A stretch of DNA of 64,000 bases from Terrabacter sp. 28 (lineage in GTDB: Bacteria > Actinomycetota > Actinomycetes > Actinomycetales > Dermatophilaceae): contig JYOE01000014.1 in NCBI GenBank assembly GCA_000955875.1, positions 217,328 to 281,327 on the forward strand. The letters run 5' to 3'. Below, piece by piece: positions 37,887 through 47,678 of this stretch. The first letter of the stretch is position 1, and each line of letters begins with the position of its first letter. The notes beneath the pieces are model-generated. The model did not search any database and was not told the origin of the DNA. It worked only from the letters and a program-made list of their open reading frames with translations. The translations under genes and the position numbers were made by a program.

Positions 37887-38444
37887 TCAGGCCGCGGCGA
37901 CGATGCCGAGGCGGTCGAGCAGGAAGAGGACCATGGCCGCGAAGTCGTTGTCGGCCGTCTCGCGGCACACCCGCTCCCAGTCGACCTGTTCGCGCAGGGC
38001 GCGCAGCACCGGCAGCACCTTCGCGACGTCGCAGTAGTGCTCGTCGAGCGCGTTGAGCTTGTGCACGACGAGCTCGGTCGACTCGAGCACCGGCATCTCG
38101 ACCGAGAGCACGTCCATGAGGGTGGCGCGCTGGACCTCCGGCCGGTGCACCGGCCCGCCGACCGGGCCGTGGATGATGTCGACCATCGCACCGTTGCAGA
38201 AGACCTTGAAGAGCCAGTCCTCCGGGGGCTGCACGACGTCGAAGTCCTGCTCGGCCAGGTACTGCGCGACGTGGTCGGCGTCCTCGTCGGCGACGAGGAA
38301 GTCGACGTCGTGGTCCGGCTCGGGGCCGCCGCGTGCCCACGCGGCGTAGCCGCCCATCAGTGCGAACGGCACCCCCGAGCCCTTCAGCGCCACCGCCACC
38401 GCCTTGAGCGCCTCCCGCAGGTCCGGCTCGTCGTCGACTCCCAT
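37887..38444 (-). CDS. Nucleotidyltransferase-fold protein
   Basis: A 185-residue protein with the polymerase-beta-type nucleotidyltransferase pattern: ALMGGYAAW (28-36) followed by D46-V-D48 (PDHDVDFLV). Similar proteins appear as AbiEii/MNT-type toxins or as aminoglycoside-type transferases. No antitoxin gene is adjacent, so a toxin-antitoxin role is not supported. The ATG at 38444 is preferred to a TTG two codons earlier. Confidence 0.75.
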   Translation of the reverse strand: MGVDDEPDLREALKAVAVALKGSGVPFALMGGYAAWARGGPEPDHDVDFLVADEDADHVAQYLAEQDFDVVQPPEDWLFKVFCNGAMVDIIHGPVGGPVHRPEVQRATLMDVLSVEMPVLESTELVVHKLNALDEHYCDVAKVLPVLRALREQVDWERVCRETADNDFAAMVLFLLDRLGIVAAA

Positions 38445-38548
38445 GCCCAACGCATACCCGTCGGGCAGCTCTCCTTGCGTATGCCGTCCGGCCGGCCCGG
38501 GCGCGCCACCGACGTGTGCGTCCGCCGAATCGCGGGTAGGGCCACGGC

Positions 38549-39316
38549 ATGAGAGTGGCGACGTTCAACATCCTCAACGGGCGCGTGCCGACCGACCAGC
38601 ACGTCGACCTCGCCGGGTTCCGGTCAGCCATCCGCGACCTCGACGCCGACGTCCTCGCCCTCCAGGAGGTCGACCGCAACCAGCACCGCTCCGACCACGC
38701 CGACCTCACGGCCATCGCCGCCGAGGCGATGGACGCGCCCGAGCACCGGTTCGTCGCAGCCCTGTCGGGCAGTCCCGGTGCCACGTGGATCGCGGCCACC
38801 GGCGAGGAGCAGCCCGACGCGGCGGCATACGGGATCGCCCTGCTCTCACGTTTCCCGGTGCGCGGCTGGCGGGTGGTGCGGCTGGCCCCGGTGCCGGTGC
38901 GCGTGCCGATGCGGTTCCGCGGGCGCCTGCGCCCGGAGCTGGTGCGGGACGAGCCGCGGGTCGCGGTGGTCGCGGACGTGGAGACGCCGGACGGCGTCGT
39001 GACGGTGGCGAACACGCACCTGTCGTTCATCGACTGGTGGAACGGCCGCCAGCTGCGCCGGCTCATGGCCGACGTCGCCGACGACGAGCAGCCGCTCGTG
39101 CTCATGGGCGACCTCAACATGGGCCCCGACCGCGCGACGCGCATCACCGGCCTCCGGTCGGCCGCGTCGGAGCCGACGTTCCCCGTCGACGACCCGCAGC
39201 AGCAGATCGACCACGTGCTCGTGCGCGGTGCGGTGCGCGCGACGGGTGCGGCTTCCGTCCGGCTGCCGGTCTCGGACCACCGCGCGCTCACCGCCGAGCT
39301 GACCGTGGCGTCCTGA
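38549..39316 (+). CDS. Endonuclease/exonuclease/phosphatase family protein
   Basis: A 255-residue EEP-fold enzyme. Motifs include TFNILNG (metal Asn), LALQEVD (catalytic Glu), GDLNM and a final SDHRALTAEL (catalytic Asp-His). The family includes nucleases, sphingomyelinases and phosphoinositide phosphatases. No signal peptide is visible, suggesting an intracellular nucleic-acid or phosphoester substrate. It is independent of its neighbours by strand and spacing. Confidence 0.85.
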   Translation: MRVATFNILNGRVPTDQHVDLAGFRSAIRDLDADVLALQEVDRNQHRSDHADLTAIAAEAMDAPEHRFVAALSGSPGATWIAATGEEQPDAAAYGIALLSRFPVRGWRVVRLAPVPVRVPMRFRGRLRPELVRDEPRVAVVADVETPDGVVTVANTHLSFIDWWNGRQLRRLMADVADDEQPLVLMGDLNMGPDRATRITGLRSAASEPTFPVDDPQQQIDHVLVRGAVRATGAASVRLPVSDHRALTAELTVAS

Positions 39317-39337
39317 GCGACCTGACTCGCAAGCCCG

Positions 39338-39399
39338 CCGAGGCCACCGAGGCACCGAGGCCACCGAGGCCACCGAGGCCACCGAGGCCACCGAGGCCC
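39338..39399 (+). repeat. Seven-copy 9-bp tandem repeat
   Basis: Units of CCGAGGCCA repeat seven times; the second is one base short and the last ends CCC. It lies in the 199-bp gap between the EEP gene and the glycosyltransferase gene and is not inside any supported gene. The rest of the gap shows no other feature. Confidence 0.85.
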
Positions 39400-39515
39400 C
39401 CGTGCATCCCGCCACGCGAGCGCCGAGCACGTCCCCCTCTGGCCGCTACCGGGCCGCAGGCCAACCTTGGACAGGATCGCGATGGGCACGTCCACTGCAC
39501 CCTAGGGTTGACGCC

Positions 39516-41756
39516 ATGGACGTCGGCCTCGCGCTCGCCGCGGTGAGGGCCGCCCCCACCATCCTCGAAGGCATGCACGCGGCACCCCGGCTGGCCGCGG
39601 CCGCCGCCACCGACCCGTCCGACCATGCCGTTGCTGCGCTTCGCTCCGAGGCGCTGACGGGCGATCCACTCACGGCGATCGCGGCGGTCCACGCCCTCGG
39701 CGCCAGCAGGCACGCGTCTGCGGGCCCCACCCTCGGCCGCCTGCTGGCTGGGCAGCGCGGCTACGTGGCCGAGCACGCCGTCGACGCCCTCCGCCGTACC
39801 GCACTCGTCGAGGAGGCACTCCCGGTCCTCGTCCGTGCCTGCCGGGCCGGCAGGTTCATCGGGATGCTGGCCCAGCGCAGCCTCGAGCAGTGGGCCGAGC
39901 ACGCGCCCGACGAGGTGCGCGGTGCAGTGCTCGACGCGCTGCCGGGCTGCACCGACGCCGCGGCCCGGGCTCGCCTGGTCGAGACCCTCGGCCTCGTTGC
40001 CGGTGCGCCGTCCACCCGGGCCCTCCTCGCACTCGCCGGCGACGAGTCGGAGCCCCTGCCCGTCCGCACTGCGGCGGTCTGCGCCCTCGGCGACGGGCCG
40101 GCAGCCCACCGCAGCGCCGAACACCTGCTCGTCACGCTGTCGCGCAGCGTGGGGCCGTTGGCCCGGACCGCCCGGCTGGCACTTCACGACCTCTTCCCGG
40201 CGCCCGCGACGGCGGCCCCGCGAGGACTCACGGTGGCGCAGCTCTTCCTCCACTCCGACATCGACGGACAGCTGAACCACTCCGGGCAGGGGGACACCGG
40301 GGGCATCGCCACCCTCCTCGTCCACCTCGGTGACGCCCTGCTGCGACAGCCGGCGGTGGAGCGCGTCATCACCATCTCCGGCGGCGACCCTGACCCGGCG
40401 CACTTCCCCGTCCTCCGGGGCGCGGCACGGCCTGCTGGACAGGCGCCGGCATCGACTCTGCTCGTCCCGGGCCACCACTACGCGCACGTCCCCCGCCCGG
40501 GCGCGCGTCCCGGCGTCGCGCAGGCCTGGCCGACGCGCGTGGCCACCCGACGCGGCATACGCAGGATCCTGCGAGCGGCAGGACACGTCGACACGATCCA
40601 CCTCCGGATGGCCGACCTCGGGTCCATGGCGGCCGCCGAGGTGGCGGCCGAGCTCCACATCCCGGTCGTGCTCACGCTGGCCCCCGACCCCCAGGCCCTC
40701 ATCGCGTCCCGCGACGCGGCAGGCACGTTGACCCGGTCCACGTTCGGGGAGGCCGACCGGACCGAGCACCTGTGGTTCCGCGACCGGCTGCTCCTCGAGC
40801 TCGCGGCCCAGGCCGACCACCTCGTGCTCTTCCCACGACCCCACGTCGAGCGCGACCTGCGCCGATTCCTCGGGCTCGAGCTCCGGGCACAGCAGGCGAC
40901 CGTCGTCGGGGAGGGCATCGACGTCGCGGCCCTAGACCGGATCGTGCGGGAGGTGCGCGACGAGACGAAGCGCGGGACTGCGGTCTCGGCAGCGCTGGAC
41001 GAGCTCGGGCGGCTGGTGGCGACGCTGCCCGCCGAGCGTCGCGACCTGCCGATCGTCGTGTCGGTCGGCCGCCTCAACGCGGTCAAGGGCATGGCCACCC
41101 TCGTGCGCGCCTGGCGGGACGACTCGAGCCTGGCGGCACGCTGCAACCTGCTCCTCGTCGGCGGCGACCTCGACCAGCCGAGTGACGAGGAAGCCGCCGA
41201 GCTCGGTCGCATCCGCTCCGCCGTGCCCGCGGACGAGGCCACCCATCGTGGGCTGCTCCTCGCCGGACACCGCCCCAACGCGACGGCGACCGCCTGGCTC
41301 GCGGCGCTCGGTGCAGGCGCGCAGGAGCCGGAGGACGCCGCCACGGGCGCACCCGCCGCGCCGACCCGTCGCCCCGCCGGTGCGCCGCGCGGGGTCTACG
41401 TGAGCGCCAGCGTCAAGGAGGAGTTCGGGATCGCGATCCTGGAGGCCATGGCCGCCGGACTCGTCGTGGTGGCGCCGGCGGGCGGCGGCCCCGCAACCTA
41501 CGTCGCTCACGGCGACACGGGGATCCTCACCGACACGTCCACCCCACAGGTCGTCACCACCGCCACCCACGCCGCCCTCGACCTCGCGGAGTCCCCCGGC
41601 GCGGCGGCGCGCGTCCGGCGCGCGCGGGACATGATCCGCACCCGGTTCGGCATCGACACCATGGCTGCTGACCTCGCCTCCGTGTACGAGCAGGTTGGGT
41701 CCCGGACCGCAGGAGCCGGCGTGCGGTCGCCCGTCGTCGCGGAGGGGGCGTCGTGA
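39516..41756 (+). CDS. HEAT-like repeat plus GT4 glycosyltransferase fusion
   Basis: A 746-residue protein. Residues 1-200 are Ala/Leu-rich helices in about 30-residue units typical of HEAT repeats (TAIAAVHALGASRHASAGPT). Residues 215-740 are a GT-B transferase resembling sucrose-synthase-like GT4 enzymes: LFLHSDIDGQLNHSGQGDTGG for the acceptor side, VVSVGRLNAVKGMATLVRAW, and the donor motif KEEFGIAILEAMAAG near 630. The acceptor is unknown. The ATG at 39516 was chosen over an upstream frame through the tandem repeat. It overlaps the next gene by 4 bp (GTGA). Confidence 0.8.
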   Translation: MDVGLALAAVRAAPTILEGMHAAPRLAAAAATDPSDHAVAALRSEALTGDPLTAIAAVHALGASRHASAGPTLGRLLAGQRGYVAEHAVDALRRTALVEEALPVLVRACRAGRFIGMLAQRSLEQWAEHAPDEVRGAVLDALPGCTDAAARARLVETLGLVAGAPSTRALLALAGDESEPLPVRTAAVCALGDGPAAHRSAEHLLVTLSRSVGPLARTARLALHDLFPAPATAAPRGLTVAQLFLHSDIDGQLNHSGQGDTGGIATLLVHLGDALLRQPAVERVITISGGDPDPAHFPVLRGAARPAGQAPASTLLVPGHHYAHVPRPGARPGVAQAWPTRVATRRGIRRILRAAGHVDTIHLRMADLGSMAAAEVAAELHIPVVLTLAPDPQALIASRDAAGTLTRSTFGEADRTEHLWFRDRLLLELAAQADHLVLFPRPHVERDLRRFLGLELRAQQATVVGEGIDVAALDRIVREVRDETKRGTAVSAALDELGRLVATLPAERRDLPIVVSVGRLNAVKGMATLVRAWRDDSSLAARCNLLLVGGDLDQPSDEEAAELGRIRSAVPADEATHRGLLLAGHRPNATATAWLAALGAGAQEPEDAATGAPAAPTRRPAGAPRGVYVSASVKEEFGIAILEAMAAGLVVVAPAGGGPATYVAHGDTGILTDTSTPQVVTTATHAALDLAESPGAAARVRRARDMIRTRFGIDTMAADLASVYEQVGSRTAGAGVRSPVVAEGAS

Positions 41757-43063
41757 CCCTCCTCGTCATCAGCCCCGACTACGCCTCCCACCTCTACCCG
41801 CTGGCCACGCTGGCGACCGCCTGGCGTGAGGCGGGCGAGCGTGTCGTCGTGGCCACCGGACACGCCACGGACGCCGTCGTGGCGCAGTTCGGCTACGAGC
41901 GTGAGCACCTACGGCTCGGCCGCGGTTCGAACCCTGGCGTCATCCGCGTCGAGGACCAGCCCGCCGGTGAGGACGACTCGCTGAAGGGGTTCTTCGCCGC
42001 GACGCGCCTCGGCGCGGTCGAGACGCTCGCCTACCAGGCGCGGGCTCGCGGCGACGACCTGCTCTGGAACGCCGTGGGCGTGGCCCGCGCCGTGCACGAC
42101 GTCGTCGACCGGGTCAGGCCCGACACCGTCATCGTCGACCATCTCGCGTTCGGGGCGCGCCTCGCGCTCGTGAGCAGCGGCATCCCCCACGCGGACGTGG
42201 TGCTCGGCCACCCGTCCGCACTAACCGTCGGCGACGAGGTCTACGGCTACCCGCCCGCCTGGCCGCGGGCGTTCGACCCCGAGCCAGGGGCACTCGCCGA
42301 CCTGCGCCGGCTCTCGGAACAGGTGCGCGACGAGTTCACGGCGCAGTGGAACGCCGCTCTCGAGGAGCTGAGCCCCGGTGCGTCGCCGAGCGCCGACGCG
42401 TTCGCCGAGACCGGCGACGTGCTGCTGCTCAACTACCCGGCGGAGCTCCACGAGCAGCAGCGCACCGCGCTGCTGCCGCGCCACACCTTCCTGGGATCGG
42501 CGGTGCGTGAGGAGGCGCGTGACGAGGAGGTGCAGGACTGGCTGCGTCGCGGCGGCGAACCAGTGGTGTACGTCAGCCTCGGCAGCTTCCTCTCGGCGCG
42601 GTCCGACGTGCTGGCCCGCATTGCCGAGGCCCTGCGCGGTCTCGACGTCCGGGTCGCGCTCGCGAGCGGGTCCACTCCACGCGACCTCCTCGGCCACCTG
42701 CCGAGCTCATGGCTCGTCCGCGAGATGCTGCCGCAGGTGACGCTGCTGCGGCACGCGGCCCTCGCGATCTCGCACGGCGGCAACAACAGCGTCACCGAGG
42801 CCCTGACGGCGGGAGTGCCGCTGCTCGTGATGCCACTGTCGACCGAACAGTTCGCCGGTGCCGCCGCCATCGAGCAGCGCGCTCTGGGCGAGGTGCTCGA
42901 CCCCAACTCGGCCGGCCCCGCGACGATCCGCGCCGCAGTCGCCCGGCTGCTCGGGTCGGACGGCCCGCGAGCGGCCGCGCAGCTGCTGGGTGAGTCGCTA
43001 CGAGACCTGCCGGGGCCACGACGCGCGTTCACGGCGCTCGTCGACGCGCCGGCCGCCCACTAA
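41753..43063 (+). CDS. GT1-family glycosyltransferase
   Basis: A 436-residue GT-B transferase of the UDP-glycosyl/macrolide type. The N-domain starts TLLVISPDYASHLYPLATL and the C-domain has the donor motif AAL-AISHGGNNSVTEAL near 338-352. Such enzymes glycosylate lipids, macrolides or carotenoids. It is translationally coupled to the preceding GT4 protein, so the two probably build one glycoconjugate. No aglycone-producing genes are adjacent. Confidence 0.85.
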   Translation: MTLLVISPDYASHLYPLATLATAWREAGERVVVATGHATDAVVAQFGYEREHLRLGRGSNPGVIRVEDQPAGEDDSLKGFFAATRLGAVETLAYQARARGDDLLWNAVGVARAVHDVVDRVRPDTVIVDHLAFGARLALVSSGIPHADVVLGHPSALTVGDEVYGYPPAWPRAFDPEPGALADLRRLSEQVRDEFTAQWNAALEELSPGASPSADAFAETGDVLLLNYPAELHEQQRTALLPRHTFLGSAVREEARDEEVQDWLRRGGEPVVYVSLGSFLSARSDVLARIAEALRGLDVRVALASGSTPRDLLGHLPSSWLVREMLPQVTLLRHAALAISHGGNNSVTEALTAGVPLLVMPLSTEQFAGAAAIEQRALGEVLDPNSAGPATIRAAVARLLGSDGPRAAAQLLGESLRDLPGPRRAFTALVDAPAAH

Positions 43064-43091
43064 GCCCGGCCCCGCCGACCTCGTTCGCAGG

Positions 43092-44402
43092 TCACGGACG
43101 GCCTGGTCGTCGCCAGTGGCCGGCCGCGATCTGTTCCCCGCCCACCCAGACGCCGGCGATGTCGGACGTGGTGCCGAGGGCGAAGACCTTCGACAGCGCC
43201 TCGTCGGTGGACGAGGCGTTGGCCAGGCCCACCGCGAGGGGGTCGCCGGGCTCGGGAAGCACCCAGATCGCGTCGAACTGCCGCCCCACCGACAGGACAC
43301 CCACCTCCTCGCCCAGGCCCAGCGCGTCAGCGCCGGCCGCCGTGGACAGCCAGAGCAGGTGGGCCGACGTGAGCGGCAACCCCGCCTCACCCAGCAGCTG
43401 CTGCACGAAGTACGCCTGGAGGCCCTCCTTGAAGAGGCAGAAGCCGGTGCCCGCCCCGACGTCGGAGCCGAGCGACACCCTCACCCCGGCATCGACGTGT
43501 CTGCGCAGGGGGAACAGGCCGCTGCCGAGCGCGGCGTTGCTCGTCGGACAGTGCGCGACGGCGGCCCCGCGCGCCGCGAGGGTGCGCAGCTCGGGGTCGG
43601 ACGGGTGCACGTCGTGCGCCAGGACGGCACGCGGGGTGAGCAGCCCGTGACGGTCGTAGGTGTCGACGTAGGCAGAGCCACCGAAGAGCCTTGCGACCTC
43701 GCGGATCTCGTGGAGGTTCTCGTTGACGTGCGAGGTGAAGACCGATCCCGGCACCTCGGCCAGGGTCTGCGCACAGGCCTCGAGGAGATCGTCGCTCGCC
43801 GACAGCGAGAAGCGCGGCGTCACGGCATACCGCAGCCGCCCCTTTCCGTGCCAGCGGTCCGCGAGCTCGCGCGACTCGGCGCGGGCGCGGTCGGGGGTGG
43901 TGAGGAGGGGTTCGGGCAGCAGCCTGTCGGAGGTGACGAGCCCGGTCGTCACGCGCAGGCCGGACTGGTCGGCGGCGTCGAACATCGCATCGACCGCTCC
44001 GGCGTAGTGCGCGCCGAAGACGAGCGCGGTCGTCGTGCCTGCGTCGACGAGTCCGGCGACGAAGTCCCGAGCCACACCGCGTGCGTGGTCGACGTCCGCG
44101 AGACGCATCTCCTCCGGGAGCGCGCACTGGTCCAGCCAGTCGAGCAGCGGCAGGCCGAGGCCACCGATGATGCGCACCTGCGGGAAGTGGACGTGGGTGT
44201 CGACCATGCCGGGCAGGAGCATCCCTTCGCGCAGGTCGAGCACCGGCTCGTCGGGATGGACCCTTCGCAGGGTCTCGAACGGCCCCCGCGCGGTGATGAC
44301 GCCGAGCTGGACGAGCAGCCCGCAGTCGTCGTCCGAACGCAGACGGCCGCCGGTGAAGGGGTTGGACGGGGTGTCGACGACGGTCGCCCGGAACAGCGTC
44401 AC
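43092..44402 (-). CDS. guaD: Guanine deaminase
   Basis: A 436-residue amidohydrolase converting guanine to xanthine. Metal-site motifs are VDTHVHFPQ, TSHVNENLHEI and LGSDVGAGTG, with AHCPTSNAALGSG typical of guanine deaminases. The GTG at 44402 overlaps the xdhC stop (GTGA). It closes an operon that also encodes xanthine dehydrogenase, so guanine can be taken to urate. Confidence 0.92.
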   Translation of the reverse strand: MTLFRATVVDTPSNPFTGGRLRSDDDCGLLVQLGVITARGPFETLRRVHPDEPVLDLREGMLLPGMVDTHVHFPQVRIIGGLGLPLLDWLDQCALPEEMRLADVDHARGVARDFVAGLVDAGTTTALVFGAHYAGAVDAMFDAADQSGLRVTTGLVTSDRLLPEPLLTTPDRARAESRELADRWHGKGRLRYAVTPRFSLSASDDLLEACAQTLAEVPGSVFTSHVNENLHEIREVARLFGGSAYVDTYDRHGLLTPRAVLAHDVHPSDPELRTLAARGAAVAHCPTSNAALGSGLFPLRRHVDAGVRVSLGSDVGAGTGFCLFKEGLQAYFVQQLLGEAGLPLTSAHLLWLSTAAGADALGLGEEVGVLSVGRQFDAIWVLPEPGDPLAVGLANASSTDEALSKVFALGTTSDIAGVWVGGEQIAAGHWRRPGRP

Positions 44403-45220
44403 GACGGAGCGCCCTGGTCGGCCCGGTCCCGCTGGAAGGCCTCCAGGAGGTCGACCGCTACGGCGAGGGCGATCTCGGCCGGGCTCTTGCCGAAGAGACC
44501 CGGCGCACCGATGGGCGACGTGATCCTGCGCAAGGATTCTGCCGAATGCCCTTCTGCGGCAAGACGTTGCTCGAAGCGACGCCACTTGGCCGATGACCCG
44601 ATCAGACCGATCGACCCCAGATGGGAGCATCGCAGCGCGGCGTCGCACAGGGCCGCGTCCTCGGCGTGGTCGTGGGTCATGATGAGCACGTGCGTGCCCT
44701 TCGGGACCTGTCCGAGCACCAGCTCGGGCACCGGCGCGTGCCGGACGTGGATACGTGCCACGGCGTCCTCGAGCCCGGTGAGGTGACCCGGCTCGAGCTG
44801 GTCCTTGCGACCGTCGACCAGGTGGAGCTCGAGGTCGTGGCGACACAGGACGCGAGCCAGCTCCAAGCCCACGTGACCCAGGCCGAAGATCGCGACGGAG
44901 GGCACCACCGTGAGCGGTTCGAGCAGCACCGACACCTCCCCACCGCAGCACTGCTGCCCGTGCTGCACCGGGGCGCGCTCGTTGAGCGACAGGACGAGCT
45001 GCTCGGGGACCGTGACGCCGTTCGCGATCATCGCCCGGGCCCGGTCGACGGCGGTGGCCTCGAGGTTGCCGCCCCCGATGCTGCCCCAGGCTCGCTCGGC
45101 GGCGACGACCATCTTCGCGCCGGCATCGCGCGGCGCGTGGCCCCGCACCGAGACGAGGGTGACGAGGACGCCGGGCAGTCGGTCGGTCCGCAGCTGCTCG
45201 ACTGCTGCCAGCCAGTGCAC
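44399..45220 (-). CDS. xdhC: XdhC maturation factor of xanthine dehydrogenase
   Basis: A 273-residue XdhC protein that binds molybdenum cofactor and inserts its sulfurated form into xanthine dehydrogenase. Features are SVRGHAPRDAGAKMVV, GSIGGGNLEA, the QQCCGGEV cysteine pair and a Rossmann-like segment (VAIFGLGHVGLELARVL). The GTG at 45220 lies one base beyond the xdhB stop; the longer upstream frame overlaps xdhB. Confidence 0.92.
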   Translation of the reverse strand: MHWLAAVEQLRTDRLPGVLVTLVSVRGHAPRDAGAKMVVAAERAWGSIGGGNLEATAVDRARAMIANGVTVPEQLVLSLNERAPVQHGQQCCGGEVSVLLEPLTVVPSVAIFGLGHVGLELARVLCRHDLELHLVDGRKDQLEPGHLTGLEDAVARIHVRHAPVPELVLGQVPKGTHVLIMTHDHAEDAALCDAALRCSHLGSIGLIGSSAKWRRFEQRLAAEGHSAESLRRITSPIGAPGLFGKSPAEIALAVAVDLLEAFQRDRADQGAPS

Positions 45221-45221
45221 G

Positions 45222-47678
45222 TCAGTCTCCCGCGCCGGTCTGCCGGGCGAGCTGCTCGGAACGTGGGTGCAACGGCCGGGCCGTGGCGTCGGGCTGCTCG
45301 GGCACGACACCCAGTCCTCCCTCGACCAGCGGCGCGGTCTGGGGCAGGCCCCCGTCGCCACGGGCCCGCCGCACCGCCCAGAAGACGGCCTCGGGCGTGG
45401 CCGGCGAGGCGAGCTCGACAGAGGTACCGGGCGGCCCGAAGGCGGCGGCGGCCTGCCGCAGTGCCTCACGCACCGAGATGGCGAGCATGAGCGGAGGCTC
45501 TCCGACGGCCTTCGACCCGTAGACGACCCCGTCCTCGTGCGCCCGTTCGAGCAGAGCGACGTTGAACACCTCCGGCATCTCCGAGAAGCTCGGCAGCTTG
45601 TAGGTGCTGGCCGACGCCGTGGCGAGCCTTCCCCGTGCGGGCGTGTGCGACTCGTCCCACCGCAGGTCCTCGAGCGTCAGCCACCCCGCCCCCTGCACGA
45701 ACCCACCCTCGATCTGGCCGATGTCGACCAGCGCCGAGAGCGAGTCGCCCACGTCGTGCACGATGTCGACGCGGCGCAGCCGGTACGCACCGGTGAACCC
45801 GTCGACCTCGACCTCGGTGGCGGCCGCACCGTAGGAGAAGTACTTGAACGGCGACCCGTGCATCCGGGTGGAGTCCCAGTGCAGACCCTCGGTGCGGTAG
45901 AACCCGGCTGCCCAGAGCTGCACGCGCTGGTAGTAGGCCTGGCTCACCAGGTCACCCCAGGCCACCACCTGCTCGCCGCCCGTCACCCCGACGGTTCCCC
46001 CGGCGAAGACGACCGCGTCGACCGGCACACCGAGTCGCTCGGAGGCGACGGGCCGCAGCCGGTCGAGGATCTGCTCACACGCGTCCTTGACCGCTGCGCC
46101 GTTGAGGTCGGCTCCCGAGCTCGCAGCAGTGGCAGACGTGTTCGGCACCTTGTCGGTGCGGGTCGGGGCAAGCCGCACCGACGACAGGGGCACCCCCAGC
46201 GTCGTCGCCGCGACCTGGAGCATCTTGGTGTGGAGGCCCTGACCCATCTCGGTGCCGCCGTGGTTGACCAGCACCGAACCGTCCTTGTAGACGTGGACGA
46301 GGGCCCCGGCCTGGTTGAAGGCGGTGAAGTTGAACGAGATGCCGAACTTGACCGGGGTGAGGGCAAGGGCGCGCTTGGTGTGCACGTGGGCCGCGTTGAA
46401 CGACGCGATCTGCGCGGCGCGCGCTGCAACCCCGCCGTCCGTGAGCACCTGCTCCCAACAGGTGACCGCGCGCTCGGGGTGGCGCACCGTCTGGCCGTAC
46501 GGGGTCTGCTGCCCGGCACGGTAGAAGTTGACGCGGCGCAGCTCGGACGGGTCGATGCCGAGCCGGGGGGCGCACCGGCCGAGGACGTCCTCGACGACGA
46601 GCATGCCCTGCGGCCCGCCGAAGCCGCGGAACGCCGTCTGGGACGTCTTGTGCGTCTTGGCGATCCGACCGTTGACCCGGACGTCGGGGATCCAGTACGC
46701 GTTGTCGACGTGGCACAGGGCCCGGGCCAGCACCGGTTCGGAGAGGTCGAGGCTCCAGCCACCGTCGGACGTCAGCGTCGCGTCGAGCGCCAGCAGGTGC
46801 CCGGCCTCGTCGAAGCCTGCGCGCCACTGGGCGTGGAACCCGTGCCGCTTGCCGGTCATGGTGATGTCCTGGCTGCGCGTCAGCCGCAGGCGCACCGGTC
46901 GGCCGGTGAGCGTGGCTCCGAGGGCAGCCACGGCGGCATACCCGTGGGGCTGCATCTCCTTGCCGCCGAAGCCGCCCCCCATCCGCAGGCACTGCACCGT
47001 CACGGCGTGGCTCGCGAGCCCCAGCACGTGCGCGACGATGTCCTGGGTCTCGGTCGGGTGCTGCGTGCTGCTCTGCACGAACACCTGCCCCGCCTCGTCG
47101 ACGTGAGCGAGTGCGCACTGCGTCTCGAGGTAGAAGTGCTCCTGGCCGGCGAGGTCGAGCTCGCCGCTGAACACGTGCGCCGCCGCCGCCAGCCTGGCGT
47201 CGACGTCGCCACGCTCGAGCCTCGGCTGACCACCCTGGAAGCTCTCCGCCTCGATGGCCTGGCGCACCGTGACGATCGACGGCAGCGGCTCGTAGTCGAC
47301 CTCGACAGCCAGTGCGCCGAGGCGCGCCGCCTCGAGGCTCTCGCCGAGCACCCAGCACACGGCGTGCCCGAAGAACATCACCTCCGAGGGGAACAGGGGC
47401 TCGTCGAGCTTTGCGCCGGCGTCGTTGACGCCCGGCACGTCGTCGGCGGTGAGCACGCGCACGACGCCCGGCACCTCGAGGGCCGGTGCCGTGTGCAGCC
47501 TGGTGACGAGGGCGTGGGCGTGCGGTGCCTGCACCGGGTGGGCGTGGAGGACGCCGTGGGTGCGCACCCAGAGATCGTCGGTGTACAGCGCCCTCCCGGT
47601 CACGTGCAGCGCTGCTGACTCGTGCGGGATCGACTGGCCGACAGGGCTGCTCGCCGGACGGCTGGACAGGGGGGTCAT
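45222..47678 (-). CDS. xdhB: Xanthine dehydrogenase, molybdopterin-binding subunit
   Basis: An 818-residue large subunit. The molybdopterin domains contain GGGFGGKE, AFRGFGGPQG, NHGGTEMGQGLHTK and the C-terminal catalytic GVGE-like segment (YGSKAVGEPPLM) with the active-site Glu. It oxidises hypoxanthine and xanthine to urate. The ATG overlaps the xdhA stop by 4 bp. Length is normal for the bacterial subunit. Confidence 0.94.
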   Translation of the reverse strand: MTPLSSRPASSPVGQSIPHESAALHVTGRALYTDDLWVRTHGVLHAHPVQAPHAHALVTRLHTAPALEVPGVVRVLTADDVPGVNDAGAKLDEPLFPSEVMFFGHAVCWVLGESLEAARLGALAVEVDYEPLPSIVTVRQAIEAESFQGGQPRLERGDVDARLAAAAHVFSGELDLAGQEHFYLETQCALAHVDEAGQVFVQSSTQHPTETQDIVAHVLGLASHAVTVQCLRMGGGFGGKEMQPHGYAAVAALGATLTGRPVRLRLTRSQDITMTGKRHGFHAQWRAGFDEAGHLLALDATLTSDGGWSLDLSEPVLARALCHVDNAYWIPDVRVNGRIAKTHKTSQTAFRGFGGPQGMLVVEDVLGRCAPRLGIDPSELRRVNFYRAGQQTPYGQTVRHPERAVTCWEQVLTDGGVAARAAQIASFNAAHVHTKRALALTPVKFGISFNFTAFNQAGALVHVYKDGSVLVNHGGTEMGQGLHTKMLQVAATTLGVPLSSVRLAPTRTDKVPNTSATAASSGADLNGAAVKDACEQILDRLRPVASERLGVPVDAVVFAGGTVGVTGGEQVVAWGDLVSQAYYQRVQLWAAGFYRTEGLHWDSTRMHGSPFKYFSYGAAATEVEVDGFTGAYRLRRVDIVHDVGDSLSALVDIGQIEGGFVQGAGWLTLEDLRWDESHTPARGRLATASASTYKLPSFSEMPEVFNVALLERAHEDGVVYGSKAVGEPPLMLAISVREALRQAAAAFGPPGTSVELASPATPEAVFWAVRRARGDGGLPQTAPLVEGGLGVVPEQPDATARPLHPRSEQLARQTGAGD

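Noticed and set aside
37887-38444. Toxin of an AbiE-like toxin-antitoxin pair
   Set aside because: The nucleotidyltransferase fold is present but no antitoxin-like gene is adjacent.
39338-39399. CRISPR array
   Set aside because: Units are contiguous 9-mers with no spacers.
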